Positions 24,865 through 33,426 of a DNA stretch of 64,000 nucleotides are shown here, one piece after another. The translations under genes and the position numbers were made by a program. The DNA comes from JAWVFM01 sp963739355 (GTDB lineage: Bacteria > Actinomycetota > Thermoleophilia > Solirubrobacterales > 70-9): assembly GCA_963739355.1 (NCBI GenBank), contig CAVUAD010000007.1, forward strand, positions 496,001 to 560,000, read 5' to 3'. Position 1 is the first letter of the stretch. The number at the start of each line of letters is the position of its first letter. The notes beneath the pieces were generated by a model. That model saw nothing but the letters and a program-made list of their open reading frames with translations. It made no database searches and was not told where the DNA came from.

Positions 24865-25977
24865 ATGCCGTCGCATGTCGGGGATGATCTCCATGAGCTT
24901 GAGACGCGCCTAGATCCCCGGCTCCTGAGGGCTCTCGACGTGGTCGCTCCCGGTACGGCGCTCCGGGAGGGCATCGACAACATCGTCCACGCGCAGACCG
25001 GTGGGCTGATCCTCATCGGCGAGACCGAGGATGTCTCGTTCCTGTTCTCCGGCGGGATCAAGCTGGACGTCGACTACACGCCGGCGCTGCTCTACCAGGT
25101 GGCGAAGATGGACGGCGCGATCATCCTCAACTCCGACGCCTCGAAGATCGCCTGGGCCAACGTGCAGCTCATGCCGGACCCGACGATCCTCTCGATGGAG
25201 ACGGGCACGCGCCACCGCACGGCCGAGCGTGTCGCCAAGCAGACGAAGGCGCTGGTGATCGCGATCTCCCAGCGCCGCGACGTGGTGTCGCTCTACGTCG
25301 ACGGCATGAAGTACATCCTTGTCGACATCCCGACCGTCCTCTCCAAGGCGAATCAGGGGCTCGCCACCCTGGAGAAGTACCGCGCGCGGCTCGACCAGAT
25401 CTCACTGCGCGTCACCGACCTCGAGCTCTCCGGGACCACGACGCTCCACGATGCGCTCCTGCTCCTGCAGCGGGCCGAGCTCGTGACCCGCATGGCCACC
25501 GAGGTCGAGCGCTACATCATCGAGCTGGGCAGCGAGGGGCGGCTGATCGAGATGCAGCTCGAGGAGACGGCCGTCGGCGTCATGGCCGAGCGCGCCGCTC
25601 TCGTTCGCGACTACCTCACGGTCGACAGCGAGATGGAGCTCGAGCGCACGCTCTCCGAGCTCGCCGTCCTCCCGCACCGGGAGCTCCTCGATTTCGGCAG
25701 CCTCGCCGAGCTCCTCGGCTACGACCGCAAGACCAACACCCTTGACTTTCCCGTCGCGCCGCGCGGTTACCGCGCGCTCGCGGCGATCCCGCGCCTGCCG
25801 CGGTTGGTTGCCCAGAAGGTCGTCCAGCGCTTTGGCGACCTCGAGGCGATCATCGCCGCCGACGAAGCAGAGCTTGCTTCCGTCGACGGCGTTGGAGAGG
25901 TCCGCGCCCGGGAGATCCGCGAGGGTCTTCGCAGGCTTCAGGAGGTCGACTTCGTCGACCGTTACGCGTCAAGTTGA
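24865..25977 (+). CDS. disA: Diadenylate cyclase DisA
   Basis: Makes c-di-AMP from two ATP while scanning DNA as an octamer. DAC domain residues ~10-145 with the DGA motif (KMDGAIIL) and the RHR motif (GTRHRTAER); coiled/helical spine in the middle; C-terminal HhH DNA-binding domain (IPRLPRLVAQKVVQRFG). 370 residues. ATG at 24865 is the only start before the domain. Follows radA and precedes carD, the classical linkage; its TGA overlaps the TTG proposed for carD. Confidence 0.96.
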   Translation: MPSHVGDDLHELETRLDPRLLRALDVVAPGTALREGIDNIVHAQTGGLILIGETEDVSFLFSGGIKLDVDYTPALLYQVAKMDGAIILNSDASKIAWANVQLMPDPTILSMETGTRHRTAERVAKQTKALVIAISQRRDVVSLYVDGMKYILVDIPTVLSKANQGLATLEKYRARLDQISLRVTDLELSGTTTLHDALLLLQRAELVTRMATEVERYIIELGSEGRLIEMQLEETAVGVMAERAALVRDYLTVDSEMELERTLSELAVLPHRELLDFGSLAELLGYDRKTNTLDFPVAPRGYRALAAIPRLPRLVAQKVVQRFGDLEAIIAADEAELASVDGVGEVRAREIREGLRRLQEVDFVDRYASS

Positions 25978-26588
25978 CGGCCGCCGGGCAGGCGGCCGTT
26001 TCTACGAAGGAGGCAGACATCCCAGATACAGCTATCGAGGAGACTCTCGACGTCGAGCATGAGCTCGGCCCCATCGAGTGCGAGTTCGAGACCGGAGACA
26101 ACGTCGTCTATCCGCACCATGGGGCCGGAGTCGTCATCAAGAAGGAGTCCAAGGAGCTCCTGGGTGAGACGCGCGAGTACCTGACGATCAAGATCCTTCA
26201 CAACGACATGACCGTGATGGTCCCGTGCGAGAACGCGCATCGGGCCGGCCTGCGACGGGTGATCAACGAAGAGCAGGTGACGCGGGTCATCGGCGTCCTC
26301 ACGGGCGAGGTGTCCGAGATGCCCAAGAACTGGAACCGCCGGTTCAAGCACAACCGCGAGAAGATCAAAACCGGCGACGTCTACGAGCTGGCCGAGGTGG
26401 TCCGCAACCTCGCCATCCGCGAGTGGGAGAAGGGCCTCTCCACCGGCGAGAAGCAGATGTACACGCGGGCGAAGAAGATCCTCGCCTCCGAGTTCATGTA
26501 CGCGCTCGAGAAGGACGAGGAGGGAGCCGAGGCCTACCTCGACGGCCTCCTGGAGGAGCGCTTCGGCACACCAGCCGCCGTCGTCTAG
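25974..26588 (+). CDS. carD: CarD family RNA polymerase-binding regulator
   Basis: Binds the RNA polymerase beta subunit and stabilises open complexes, notably at rRNA promoters. RID/Tudor-like domain with FETGDNVVYPHHGAGVV (~40-55), then the helical DNA-binding domain with NWNRRFKHNREKIKTGDVYELAEVVRNL type sequence (~125-150; quoted in part) and a conserved Trp (WEKGLSTGEK). The only canonical start is TTG at 25974, overlapping the disA stop, but it has no Shine-Dalgarno; GAAGGAGG at 26006-26013 stands 5 nt before an in-frame ATC at 26019. The true start is therefore uncertain (204 or 189 residues). Confidence 0.93.
   Translation: MTAAGQAAVSTKEADIPDTAIEETLDVEHELGPIECEFETGDNVVYPHHGAGVVIKKESKELLGETREYLTIKILHNDMTVMVPCENAHRAGLRRVINEEQVTRVIGVLTGEVSEMPKNWNRRFKHNREKIKTGDVYELAEVVRNLAIREWEKGLSTGEKQMYTRAKKILASEFMYALEKDEEGAEAYLDGLLEERFGTPAAVV
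26006..26013 (+). promoter_or_regulatory. Strong Shine-Dalgarno before an ATC codon
   Basis: GAAGGAGG, the best Shine-Dalgarno in the window, is followed after five bases by ATC (26019-26021), in frame with carD. No ATG, GTG or TTG is within reach, so ATC may be the initiation codon. Confidence 0.5.
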
Positions 26589-26592
26589 CGGG

Positions 26593-27252
26593 TTGCCTCA
26601 GGCGACCGCGATCGTCGCGGCCGCCGGCTCCGGGGAGAGGCTCGGAGCCGGCGGTCCGAAGGCGTTTGTGGAGGTCGGCGGACGCCGGCTCATCGACTGG
26701 TCGCTCGCCGCGCTCGACGCGGCCGGCAGCATCGGCAGCGTCGTCGTTGCGCGGCCCCCGGGCAGCGACGAGGAACTGCCTTCTTCCGTCACGTCCACGG
26801 ACGGCGGCACCACGCGCGCCGAGTCGGTGGCCGCGGCACTGGCGCGAGTCGAGACCGAGCTCGTCCTGATCCATGACGCGGCCCGGCCGCTGGTGACGTC
26901 TGAGTTGATCGAGGCGGTGATCGACGCCCTCCGCACGAACCCCGCGGTCGACGGCGTGATCGCCGCCGCGCCGCTGACCGACACGATCAAGCGGGTGGAG
27001 GGGAAGGCAATCGTCGCAACCGAGGACCGCGCGGCGCTGTGGGCGGCGCAGACCCCTCAGGCGTTTCGCACCGCGGCACTGCGCGAGGCGATCGCGGCCG
27101 CCGGAGCGGAGGCGGCGACGGCCACCGACGAGGCCGCGCTCATCGAGTGGGCGGGAGGCGTGGTCGCCGTCGAGCCAGCGCCGGCGTCGAACCTGAAGGT
27201 CACGACCCGCGAGGACCTGCGCCTGGCGGAGCTCCTCCTCCGCTGTCCCTGA
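26593..27252 (+). CDS. ispD: 2-C-methyl-D-erythritol 4-phosphate cytidylyltransferase
   Basis: Third step of the MEP isoprenoid pathway (CTP + MEP to CDP-ME). Nucleotide-binding AIVAAAGSGERLG with Pro-Lys (GPKAF) at residues ~5-25, VLIHDAARPLV (~94-104) and 'TDTIKRV' with catalytic Lys, LKVTTREDL near the C-terminus. 219 residues. TTG start at 26593, 4 nt after the carD stop. The partner ispF is separated by a PHP gene inserted at 27501. Confidence 0.94.
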   Translation: MPQATAIVAAAGSGERLGAGGPKAFVEVGGRRLIDWSLAALDAAGSIGSVVVARPPGSDEELPSSVTSTDGGTTRAESVAAALARVETELVLIHDAARPLVTSELIEAVIDALRTNPAVDGVIAAAPLTDTIKRVEGKAIVATEDRAALWAAQTPQAFRTAALREAIAAAGAEAATATDEAALIEWAGGVVAVEPAPASNLKVTTREDLRLAELLLRCP

Positions 27253-27256
27253 CCCC

Positions 27257-27299
27257 GAGTGGACGGTTTCGCCAACCTGGTTGTCGTTTTCGTCCACTC
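27257..27299. repeat. 43-nt nested inverted repeat, copy 1
   Basis: Outer arms GAGTGGACG and CGTCCACTC; inner stem CAACC/GGTTG around a single T. The second copy at 38349 keeps the outer arms and the TTTCG/GTTTTCG spacers but has a different, equally paired inner stem. Lies just after ispD. Confidence 0.75.
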
Positions 27300-27311
27300 G
27301 GCGAGCGAGCG

Positions 27312-27467
27312 TTAGCGCAGGAGCACCCAGCAGAGCGCCAGCGCGAAGCCGATCTGGCCGAAGGCGAGGGCCGTGCCGAGGTTCTCGGCGCCGAGGAGCG
27401 CCGCGACCGCGCTGGCGGCCGCGAACGCGGCGAGCAGCGTGGCGAGGTCGGTCAGGACGCGGCGCAC
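27312..27467 (-). CDS. Small two-helix membrane protein
   Basis: 51 residues from GTG at 27467: a short basic start (MRRVLTDL) then two hydrophobic segments (LLAAFAAASAVAALLG and LGTALAFGQIGFALALCWVLL). Not recognised. Support for it being a real gene: a perfect TACGCT hexamer (27474-27479 on the minus strand) exactly 6 nt before the start, the same spacing as many genes in this window, and a clean two-helix hydropathy. It diverges from the PHP gene, whose own -10 box is 10 nt away. Confidence 0.5.
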   Translation of the reverse strand: MRRVLTDLATLLAAFAAASAVAALLGAENLGTALAFGQIGFALALCWVLLR

Positions 27468-27500
27468 CGCGGAAGCGTACGCGGCCTCTACGTTACGAGC

Positions 27501-28328
27501 GTGCTCACCGACTACCACGTCCACCTGCGCGAGGACGCCGACATGCGCCCCGGCGCGGAGGAGGCGTTCACCGAGGCGAACGCCGAGCGCTACCTCGAGG
27601 CCGCGGCGGCCGCCGGGATCGCGGAGCTCGGCGTCTCCGAGCACATCCACCGGTTCGAGCAGGCGCTCGAGATCTGGACCCACCCGTTCTGGGAGGACAA
27701 CGCGCGCGACGACATCCAGGCCTACTGCGAGTTCGTACGCTCCACCGAGATCCGCCTGGGGATCGAGATGGACTTCGTCCCGGGCGCCGAGGACCGCACC
27801 GCGGCGCTCATCGACCGCTGCGGATTCGACTACGTCGTCGGCTCGGTCCACTTCGTCGGCGACCGCGCCGTGGACGACGACGAGTTCGACATCTGGCGGA
27901 GCGGGCGAAGCGCCGACGACATCTGGAAGCGGTACTTCGAGATGATCGGCGAGGCCGCGCGGTCGGGCCTGTTCGACTTCCTCGCCCATCCCGACCTGGT
28001 CAAGCACTGGGGCCGGGAGCGCCCGGCGCCCGAGCGAGATCCGCGCTTCCACTACGAGCCCGCCGTCGAGGCCATCGCGGAGTCGGGCGTCGCGGTCGAG
28101 GTCTCCACCGCCGGCCTTCGCAAGCCCGTGGGGGAGCTCTACCCGTCGCGCGCCCTGGCGGAGATGCTGGTTGACGCCGGGGCCAGCTTCGTCGTCTCCT
28201 CCGACGCCCACAACCCGGGGCTCATCGGCCACGAATACGATCGGGCCGTGAAAACGATGCGCGAGTGGGGAATCGACCAGGTGGCGACGTTCTCGAGCCG
28301 CCACCGGAAGCTGGAGCCCCTCGGATGA
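27501..28328 (+). CDS. PHP-family phosphatase (histidinol-phosphatase-like)
   Basis: Metal-dependent phosphoesterase of the PHP superfamily. 275 residues: N-terminal DYHVHLRE metal motif, GVSEHIHRFEQALE, GIEMDFVPG, GSVHFVGD, DFLAHPDLVK and C-terminal SSDAHNPG supply the His/Asp/Glu cluster of a trinuclear site. Closest by pattern to HisK-type histidinol-phosphatases, but no his genes are near, so the substrate is open. GTG at 27501 follows TACGTT (27489-27494) by 6 nt. Overlaps ispF by 4 nt (ATGA). Confidence 0.83.
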   Translation: MLTDYHVHLREDADMRPGAEEAFTEANAERYLEAAAAAGIAELGVSEHIHRFEQALEIWTHPFWEDNARDDIQAYCEFVRSTEIRLGIEMDFVPGAEDRTAALIDRCGFDYVVGSVHFVGDRAVDDDEFDIWRSGRSADDIWKRYFEMIGEAARSGLFDFLAHPDLVKHWGRERPAPERDPRFHYEPAVEAIAESGVAVEVSTAGLRKPVGELYPSRALAEMLVDAGASFVVSSDAHNPGLIGHEYDRAVKTMREWGIDQVATFSSRHRKLEPLG

Positions 28329-28789
28329 GGATCGGCATCGGCTACGACTCGCATCGCTTCGGCCATGGGCGCAGGCTCGTCCTCGGCGGCGTGGAGCTCG
28401 ACCACGACCGCGGGCTGGAGGGGCACTCCGATGCCGACGTGCTCACGCACGCAGTCATCGACGCCCTCCTCGGCGCCGCCGGGCTTGGCGATCTCGGCAC
28501 CCACTTTCCGCCAGAGGACGAGCAGTGGCGGGACGCCGACTCGATCGATCTGCTGAGGACCGCCTTCGCGATGGTTCGCGGCCACGTCATCAACGTCGAC
28601 GCCACGGTCATCTGCGAGACACCCCGCCTGGGCGAGGAGCGGGCGGCGATGCAGCGCGAGCTCTCTGCGGCGATCGGCGCCCCGGTGAGCGTCAAGGCGA
28701 CCTCGAACGAGGGCATGGGTTTCGTCGGCAGGGGCGAGGGTATCGCTGCAATTGCGGTGTGCCTCGTCGAGACCTCTGAACCGGACTAG
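28325..28789 (+). CDS. ispF: 2-C-methyl-D-erythritol 2,4-cyclodiphosphate synthase
   Basis: Forms MEcPP from CDP-ME 2-phosphate in the MEP pathway; trimer with zinc. GYDSHRFGHGRRLVLGGV at the N-terminus supplies the Asp-x-His ligands, EGHSDADVLTHAVIDALLG the third ligand, and 'KATSNEGMGFVGRGEGI' (shortened family motif) the C-terminal signature. 154 residues. ATG start overlaps the PHP stop, so both are coupled. Its TAG stop begins TAGGCT, the -10-like box of the next gene. Confidence 0.96.
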   Translation: MRIGIGYDSHRFGHGRRLVLGGVELDHDRGLEGHSDADVLTHAVIDALLGAAGLGDLGTHFPPEDEQWRDADSIDLLRTAFAMVRGHVINVDATVICETPRLGEERAAMQRELSAAIGAPVSVKATSNEGMGFVGRGEGIAAIAVCLVETSEPD

Positions 28790-28798
28790 GCTCCTCCT

Positions 28799-30538
28799 GT
28801 GGACCTGATCCCCAACCGGTTCCCCGGATCCGACCGGATTCCGGGGCTCAACCGCCTGGCCAGGCTGCAGCTGGGCAAGCTCGGGGCCCTCGGCGACGTC
28901 CCCGGGGTCATCAAGGACCTGGCCGACGTCGGCATCCTCCACCCGATCCGGCCGGACAAGCTCGGCCGGGTCTTGATCGCCCTTCAGCGCTGGGGGGCCT
29001 CACCGGCAACGGCGATCGCCGCGGCCGCGATCGAGCGCGGCGACGACGACGGGCTCGTCGACGAGCTCGGCTCGCTCAGCTTCAACGAGCTCGACGAACG
29101 CTCCAACCGGCTGGCCAACGCGCTCCTCGACGACGGCGTGAAGGCCGGCGACGGGGTCGCGATCATGTGTCGCAACCACCGCTGGTTCGTCGACGCGACG
29201 CTTGCCTGCGCGAAGCTGGGAGCCAGCGCCCTGTACATGAACACCGGCTTCGCCGGGCCGCAGTTCACGGGCGTCGTGGAGAGGGAGGAGCCGTCGGCGC
29301 TGATCTACGACGACGAGTTCACGGAGCTGCTCTCCGGCGCGCTCGAGGCCGGCGGCAACGAGCTCCGCACCTACATCGGCGCTCACGACTCCGAGCAGGG
29401 CGAGCCGGATCACCCGACGATCGAGGCCCTGATCGAGTCCGGGGCCCCCGGCGCCGCGCCCTCGCCGGACGAGCCGCCGCGCTTCATCATCCTCACGTCC
29501 GGCACCACCGGCCTCCCGAAGGGGGCCCAGCGCTCCGCGCCGGACTCCCTCAGCCCGGTCGCGACCATGCTCTCCAAGCTCGGCCTCCACGCGCGTGAGC
29601 GGACCCTGATCGCGGCTCCGCTGTTCCACGCTTGGGGCTTCTCCCACTTGCAGATGGCCCTTGCCCTCGCCTCCACCTCGGTCGTGCGCTCGAAGTTCGA
29701 TCCCGAGAAGACCCTCGAGGCGCTGGCCGAGACCGAGTCCACGGTGCTGGTGGTCGTGCCGGTGATGATGCAGCGCATCCTCGATCTGCCCGACGAGACG
29801 CTCGAGAAGTACTCGCTGCCGAGCCTCAAGGTCACCGCGGTCTCCGGCTCCGTGCTCCCCGGCCAGCTCGCCAACGACTGGATGGACCGCTTCGGCGACA
29901 ACGTCTACAACCTCTACGGCTCCACGGAGGTCGCCTACGCCACGATCGCCAGCCCCGAGGACCTTCGCGAGGCGCCCGGCACGGCCGGCCGGCCGCCGCG
30001 CGGGAGCATCGTGAAGATCTACGACGAGGACGAAAACGAGGTGCGGGCCGGCGAGAGCGGCCGCATCTTCGTCGGCAACGAGATGAAGTTCGAGGGCTAC
30101 ACCGGGGGCGGGGGCAAGGACGAGATCGACGGCCTGCTGTCCTCCGGCGACGTGGGGCACTTCGACTCCGACGGCCGGCTCTTCATCGACGGCCGCGACG
30201 ACGAGATGATCGTCTCCGGCGGCGAGAACGTCTTCCCGCGCGAGGTCGAGGACCTGCTCGCGGACCACCAGAAGGTCCGGGAGGCGGCGGTGATCGGCGT
30301 GAAGGACGAGAAGTTCGGCCAGCGCCTCAAGGCCTTCGTGGTCACCGACGGCGAGCTCTCCGAGGACGAGGTCAGGGCACACGTCAAGGAGAACCTGGCC
30401 AACTACAAGGTGCCTCGCGAGGTCGAGTTCCTCGACGAGCTGCCGCGGAACTCCACCGGCAAGGTCCTCAAGAAGGAGCTGGCGGCGTCCGGCGAGGAGG
30501 ACTCCGCGGAGGCGGAGTCCGAGGCCGAGTCGGCCTAG
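28799..30538 (+). CDS. Acyl-CoA synthetase (AMP-forming)
   Basis: Activates a fatty or other carboxylic acid via acyl-adenylate. 579 residues with the P-loop ILTSGTTGLPKGAQ (~230), YGSTEVAYATIA (~379), DGRLFIDGRDDEMIVSGGENVF (~455; hinge Asp/Arg) and C-terminal NSTGKVLKKEL with catalytic Lys. An N-terminal ~50-residue extension precedes the fold. GTG 6 nt after TAGGCT (28787-28792). Heads a lipid-related block; converges with the SRPBCC gene with a CTAG stop overlap. Acid substrate unknown. Confidence 0.9.
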   Translation: MDLIPNRFPGSDRIPGLNRLARLQLGKLGALGDVPGVIKDLADVGILHPIRPDKLGRVLIALQRWGASPATAIAAAAIERGDDDGLVDELGSLSFNELDERSNRLANALLDDGVKAGDGVAIMCRNHRWFVDATLACAKLGASALYMNTGFAGPQFTGVVEREEPSALIYDDEFTELLSGALEAGGNELRTYIGAHDSEQGEPDHPTIEALIESGAPGAAPSPDEPPRFIILTSGTTGLPKGAQRSAPDSLSPVATMLSKLGLHARERTLIAAPLFHAWGFSHLQMALALASTSVVRSKFDPEKTLEALAETESTVLVVVPVMMQRILDLPDETLEKYSLPSLKVTAVSGSVLPGQLANDWMDRFGDNVYNLYGSTEVAYATIASPEDLREAPGTAGRPPRGSIVKIYDEDENEVRAGESGRIFVGNEMKFEGYTGGGGKDEIDGLLSSGDVGHFDSDGRLFIDGRDDEMIVSGGENVFPREVEDLLADHQKVREAAVIGVKDEKFGQRLKAFVVTDGELSEDEVRAHVKENLANYKVPREVEFLDELPRNSTGKVLKKELAASGEEDSAEAESEAESA

Positions 30539-31020
30539 CCGACCCGCGCCTCGCGGCGGGCCGCTGCGTCGACCCGCAGGCGCTCGTGCTCGACCTGGCG
30601 CTTCAGCTGCTGGAGCGTGCGGCGCAGGTGGCCTGAGAGCTGCGGCGCCGCGAGGCGCTCGGCGATCATCCCGAGGAACCCGCCGCCGGCGACGCCGTAT
30701 GCGAAGCGCAGCTCCGCCCTGGTTCGGCCGTCGCGCTCCTCGCGAAGCCGCCAGCGCCCGCGCTGGTCGATTCCGGTGACGGAGGACCAGGCCATGTCGG
30801 TCGGCTCGCTGAACTCGACCACCTCGATCAGCCCGCCGATCTCGGCCGCCCCGACCTTGATGAGCATGCGGTAGCGCGCGCCGAGGCCGGTCGCCTGTTC
30901 GCCCTCGACCTCCCAGCGTGTCACGCCGGACATGTAGTGAAGGGCGTTACGCGGGTCGGTCACCTGATCCCAGACCAGCCGGGGCGGAGCCGAGATGACG
31001 ATCGACTCGTTCAGCCTCAT
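30535..31020 (-). CDS. SRPBCC (START-like) ligand-binding protein
   Basis: 161 residues of the helix-grip fold: MRLNESIVISAPPRLVWDQV start with the 'i.app..VW..v.D' pattern, GVTRWEVEG and RYRMLIKVG strands, and a long C-terminal amphipathic helix (LSGHLRRTLQQLKRQVE). Family members bind lipids, polyketides or hydrophobic ligands; no catalytic residues can be assigned. Overlaps the upstream PlsC gene by 4 nt, so both are one operon on the minus strand. Confidence 0.75.
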   Translation of the reverse strand: MRLNESIVISAPPRLVWDQVTDPRNALHYMSGVTRWEVEGEQATGLGARYRMLIKVGAAEIGGLIEVVEFSEPTDMAWSSVTGIDQRGRWRLREERDGRTRAELRFAYGVAGGGFLGMIAERLAAPQLSGHLRRTLQQLKRQVEHERLRVDAAARREARVG

Positions 31021-32024
31021 CCGAGCACCGGGTAGCGGCGCTCGGCGGCAAGCGAGTCGAGCGTCTCCTGCATCAGCCGCGTGACGTGCCGGTAGACCTC
31101 GTCGACGTCGGGCTCGGGACCGAACTCCTTGCGCAGGTCGATCGCCGGGAGCACCTCGGTCGTCATCTTGGCCGGCAACGGGATGCGCGGCAGCATGTCG
31201 CCGATCGTCAGGCCGAACGGCGGGGCCACGATGATCGGCAGCACCTTGAGGCGCAGCGTCCGGTCGAGTCGCAGCATCCGGGCGAGCCAGTCGCCGCGGC
31301 TCAGGAAGAGCGCCGTCTCCTGGCCGCCGATCGTGACGACCGGGACGATCGGCACGTCCTGCTCGAGCGCGAGCCGGACGAATCCCCGCCGCCCGCCGAA
31401 GTCGATGCGCGAGCTCTGCCAGCTTGGCCTCGAGACCTCCCAGTCCCCACCCGGGAAGACGAGCACCGCGGCGCCCGCGGCGAGAGCCCGCCTGGCGTTC
31501 TCGTGCGAGGCGGCGACCGTCCCGAAGTGCCGCAGGAACGGCCCGAGGGGAGAGGCGAGGACGAGGTTGTGCGCCAGCTGGTGGTAGCGCCGCTCGACGC
31601 CGAAATAGGTCGAGAACGCGAGTGTGAAGATGATCGTCTCGGGCGACATGTTGCCGCCGGTGTGGTTGCCGACCATCAGCACCGGGCCCTTCTCGGGCAC
31701 GTTCGCGAGGTTGCGCACCTCGGCCCGGTACCAGAGGCTGGCCATCAGCCAGCTGAGCGGCAGGTTCTCGCGTATGAAGTCAGGATCCCTGTCGTCGAGG
31801 TCGGCCGTCAGACGACTCGTGACGCTGCGGCCGACGCGCTCGGCGAGCCGCCCCGCGGCTCGCGCGCCCGCCTTCGTCGCCTCGGCACCGAGCGATCTGA
31901 CCACGGCGCCGGCGCCGCCGAGAGGAGCCAGGCGATCGAAGAGGCCCGTATCCGCGGGACGGCCGTTGCCGTTGGAGGAGCCGTTGTGGCTTGCGGTCTC
32001 GCTGACGCCGGATGGGTCGGCCAT
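31017..32024 (-). CDS. PlsC-like acyltransferase
   Basis: 335 residues. Acyltransferase box VGNHTGGNMSPE (~118) and FPGGDWEVSRPS (~190) with DFGGRRGFVRLALE, giving an unusual Asn-His-Thr-Gly-Gly form of motif I in which the H-x4-D aspartate is not at the classical place; related forms occur in actinobacterial acyltransferases near wax-ester and membrane-lipid genes. Gly/Asn/Ser-rich N-terminal 30 residues. ATG 6 nt after TAAACT (minus strand, 32031-32036). Coupled to SRPBCC. Acceptor lipid unknown. Confidence 0.82.
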   Translation of the reverse strand: MADPSGVSETASHNGSSNGNGRPADTGLFDRLAPLGGAGAVVRSLGAEATKAGARAAGRLAERVGRSVTSRLTADLDDRDPDFIRENLPLSWLMASLWYRAEVRNLANVPEKGPVLMVGNHTGGNMSPETIIFTLAFSTYFGVERRYHQLAHNLVLASPLGPFLRHFGTVAASHENARRALAAGAAVLVFPGGDWEVSRPSWQSSRIDFGGRRGFVRLALEQDVPIVPVVTIGGQETALFLSRGDWLARMLRLDRTLRLKVLPIIVAPPFGLTIGDMLPRIPLPAKMTTEVLPAIDLRKEFGPEPDVDEVYRHVTRLMQETLDSLAAERRYPVLG

Positions 32025-32043
32025 CGGGCCAGTTTACGGTCGT

Positions 32044-33288
32044 TCAGGCCGTCTGGGCGAGGGCCGGGGCGCCTGCTCGCGCAGGGTTGCCCTTGACGTG
32101 CGCGCGGATCATCAGGTTGGTGCGTTCCGGCAGCTCGACCTGAGGCACGTGCCCGCACTCGGCAAGCGTCACCTGGGTGGCGGCGGGGAGCGCCTCGGCG
32201 ACGTGGCGCGAGAACCCCGCGGGGATGAGGCGGTCGGAGTCCCCCCAGACGAACAGGGCGGGCGGCTCCAGCGCCGCCAGGCGCGCCCAGAACCCGCGAT
32301 CCCCCCACGGCGAGTCCAGGTAGATGCTGCGGGCGGCCGCGAAGAAGGCAACCCGAGCCGCTCGCGAGCGGTACGCCCGGCAGAACTCGTCGGCCACGAG
32401 GTCGGCCGCCGCCGGGTCCAGGCGCTCCGGGCGGGCGAACATGCTCCACAGCTGCTGGCGCACCAGCCCGGCACGAAGCGAGTGGGGGATGGACGCGAGC
32501 TCGGGGCGCAGGATCTTCACCAGCGGCACCAGCTCGCGGCGGCGCCGGAAGGCGACGGCGGGGGCCAGCAGCGACAGCGAGGCGACCCGCTCGGGGGCGG
32601 TGAGCGCGACCTCGATCGCCACCCTGCCGCCCATCGAGTTGCCGACCAGGTGGACCTGGTCGATCGCCATCGCGTCGAGGTAGCCAAGCGTGGCACGGGC
32701 GAAGTACGCCGCGTTGTACGCGGCGCGGGCCGGCTTCGACGACGAGCCGAACCCGGGAAGGTCGATCGCGTGGACCGCGTGATCGGGCGTCAGCGCCGAG
32801 ACCGTCTCGAAGAACGACGTCTTGTTCGAGCCCAGGCCGTGGAGGCAGAGCATCTGCTCGGGCCCGGCGCCGGAGACCACCGACGAGATCGTTCCCGAAG
32901 CCGTGGGCGCCTCCGTGAGTCGCACGAGGGGCGGACGGCCGCCCGGAAGGGCGAACATGCTCTCGAAGCGCAGCGCCAGGTCGAGGTCGCCGCGCGCATA
33001 GAGGCGGCGCGACGAGAACGCGTCGATGCCCGACATCCGACCCTCGCGCAGCCCGAGCCAGGTGGAGGCGTCGGTCCCGATCACGATGTCCGGCTCGCGC
33101 ACGGGCGTGGTCTTCACCTCGCAGCGCGACTCCCGCAGGCGCACCTGCCAGGTGCGCCCGACGTCGCCGAGGCGGATCTCGTAGGTCGCGTCGAAGCCGT
33201 GCTCGGCGCCCAGATAGCGCTCCGGCATCATCGCGAACGCCTGGCTCACCCGCTCCGCCAGTCTGGCGCGTAGCGACTTCTCTGTCAT
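32044..33288 (-). CDS. SCP2-like domain / alpha-beta hydrolase fusion
   Basis: 414 residues. Residues ~1-105 look like an SCP2-type lipid-binding domain (TYEIRLGDVGRTWQVRL, 'PDIVIGTDASTWLGLREGRM'-type strand/helix, shortened), residues ~130-400 an alpha/beta hydrolase with LHGLGSNKTSFFE oxyanion loop, nucleophile elbow GNSMGG (~213), Asp in WGDSDRLIP and His in CGHVPQVE. The fusion suggests the lipid is presented to the hydrolase in cis (inference). TAGGGT 9 nt upstream of ATG. Twenty bases upstream of the PlsC gene, same strand. Confidence 0.82.
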   Translation of the reverse strand: MTEKSLRARLAERVSQAFAMMPERYLGAEHGFDATYEIRLGDVGRTWQVRLRESRCEVKTTPVREPDIVIGTDASTWLGLREGRMSGIDAFSSRRLYARGDLDLALRFESMFALPGGRPPLVRLTEAPTASGTISSVVSGAGPEQMLCLHGLGSNKTSFFETVSALTPDHAVHAIDLPGFGSSSKPARAAYNAAYFARATLGYLDAMAIDQVHLVGNSMGGRVAIEVALTAPERVASLSLLAPAVAFRRRRELVPLVKILRPELASIPHSLRAGLVRQQLWSMFARPERLDPAAADLVADEFCRAYRSRAARVAFFAAARSIYLDSPWGDRGFWARLAALEPPALFVWGDSDRLIPAGFSRHVAEALPAATQVTLAECGHVPQVELPERTNLMIRAHVKGNPARAGAPALAQTA

Positions 33289-33426
33289 CGGCGGCGAACC
33301 CTACCGTCCGGATCACGCGTAACCACGTCGAACCACCTCAAAAACCCTGCAAATAGTGAGGTGTATTAGATCGAGTTGGTTGGCGTCCGGCGGGCGCAGT
33401 GGCCGAGCCCCATCCGCCAATCTGGC

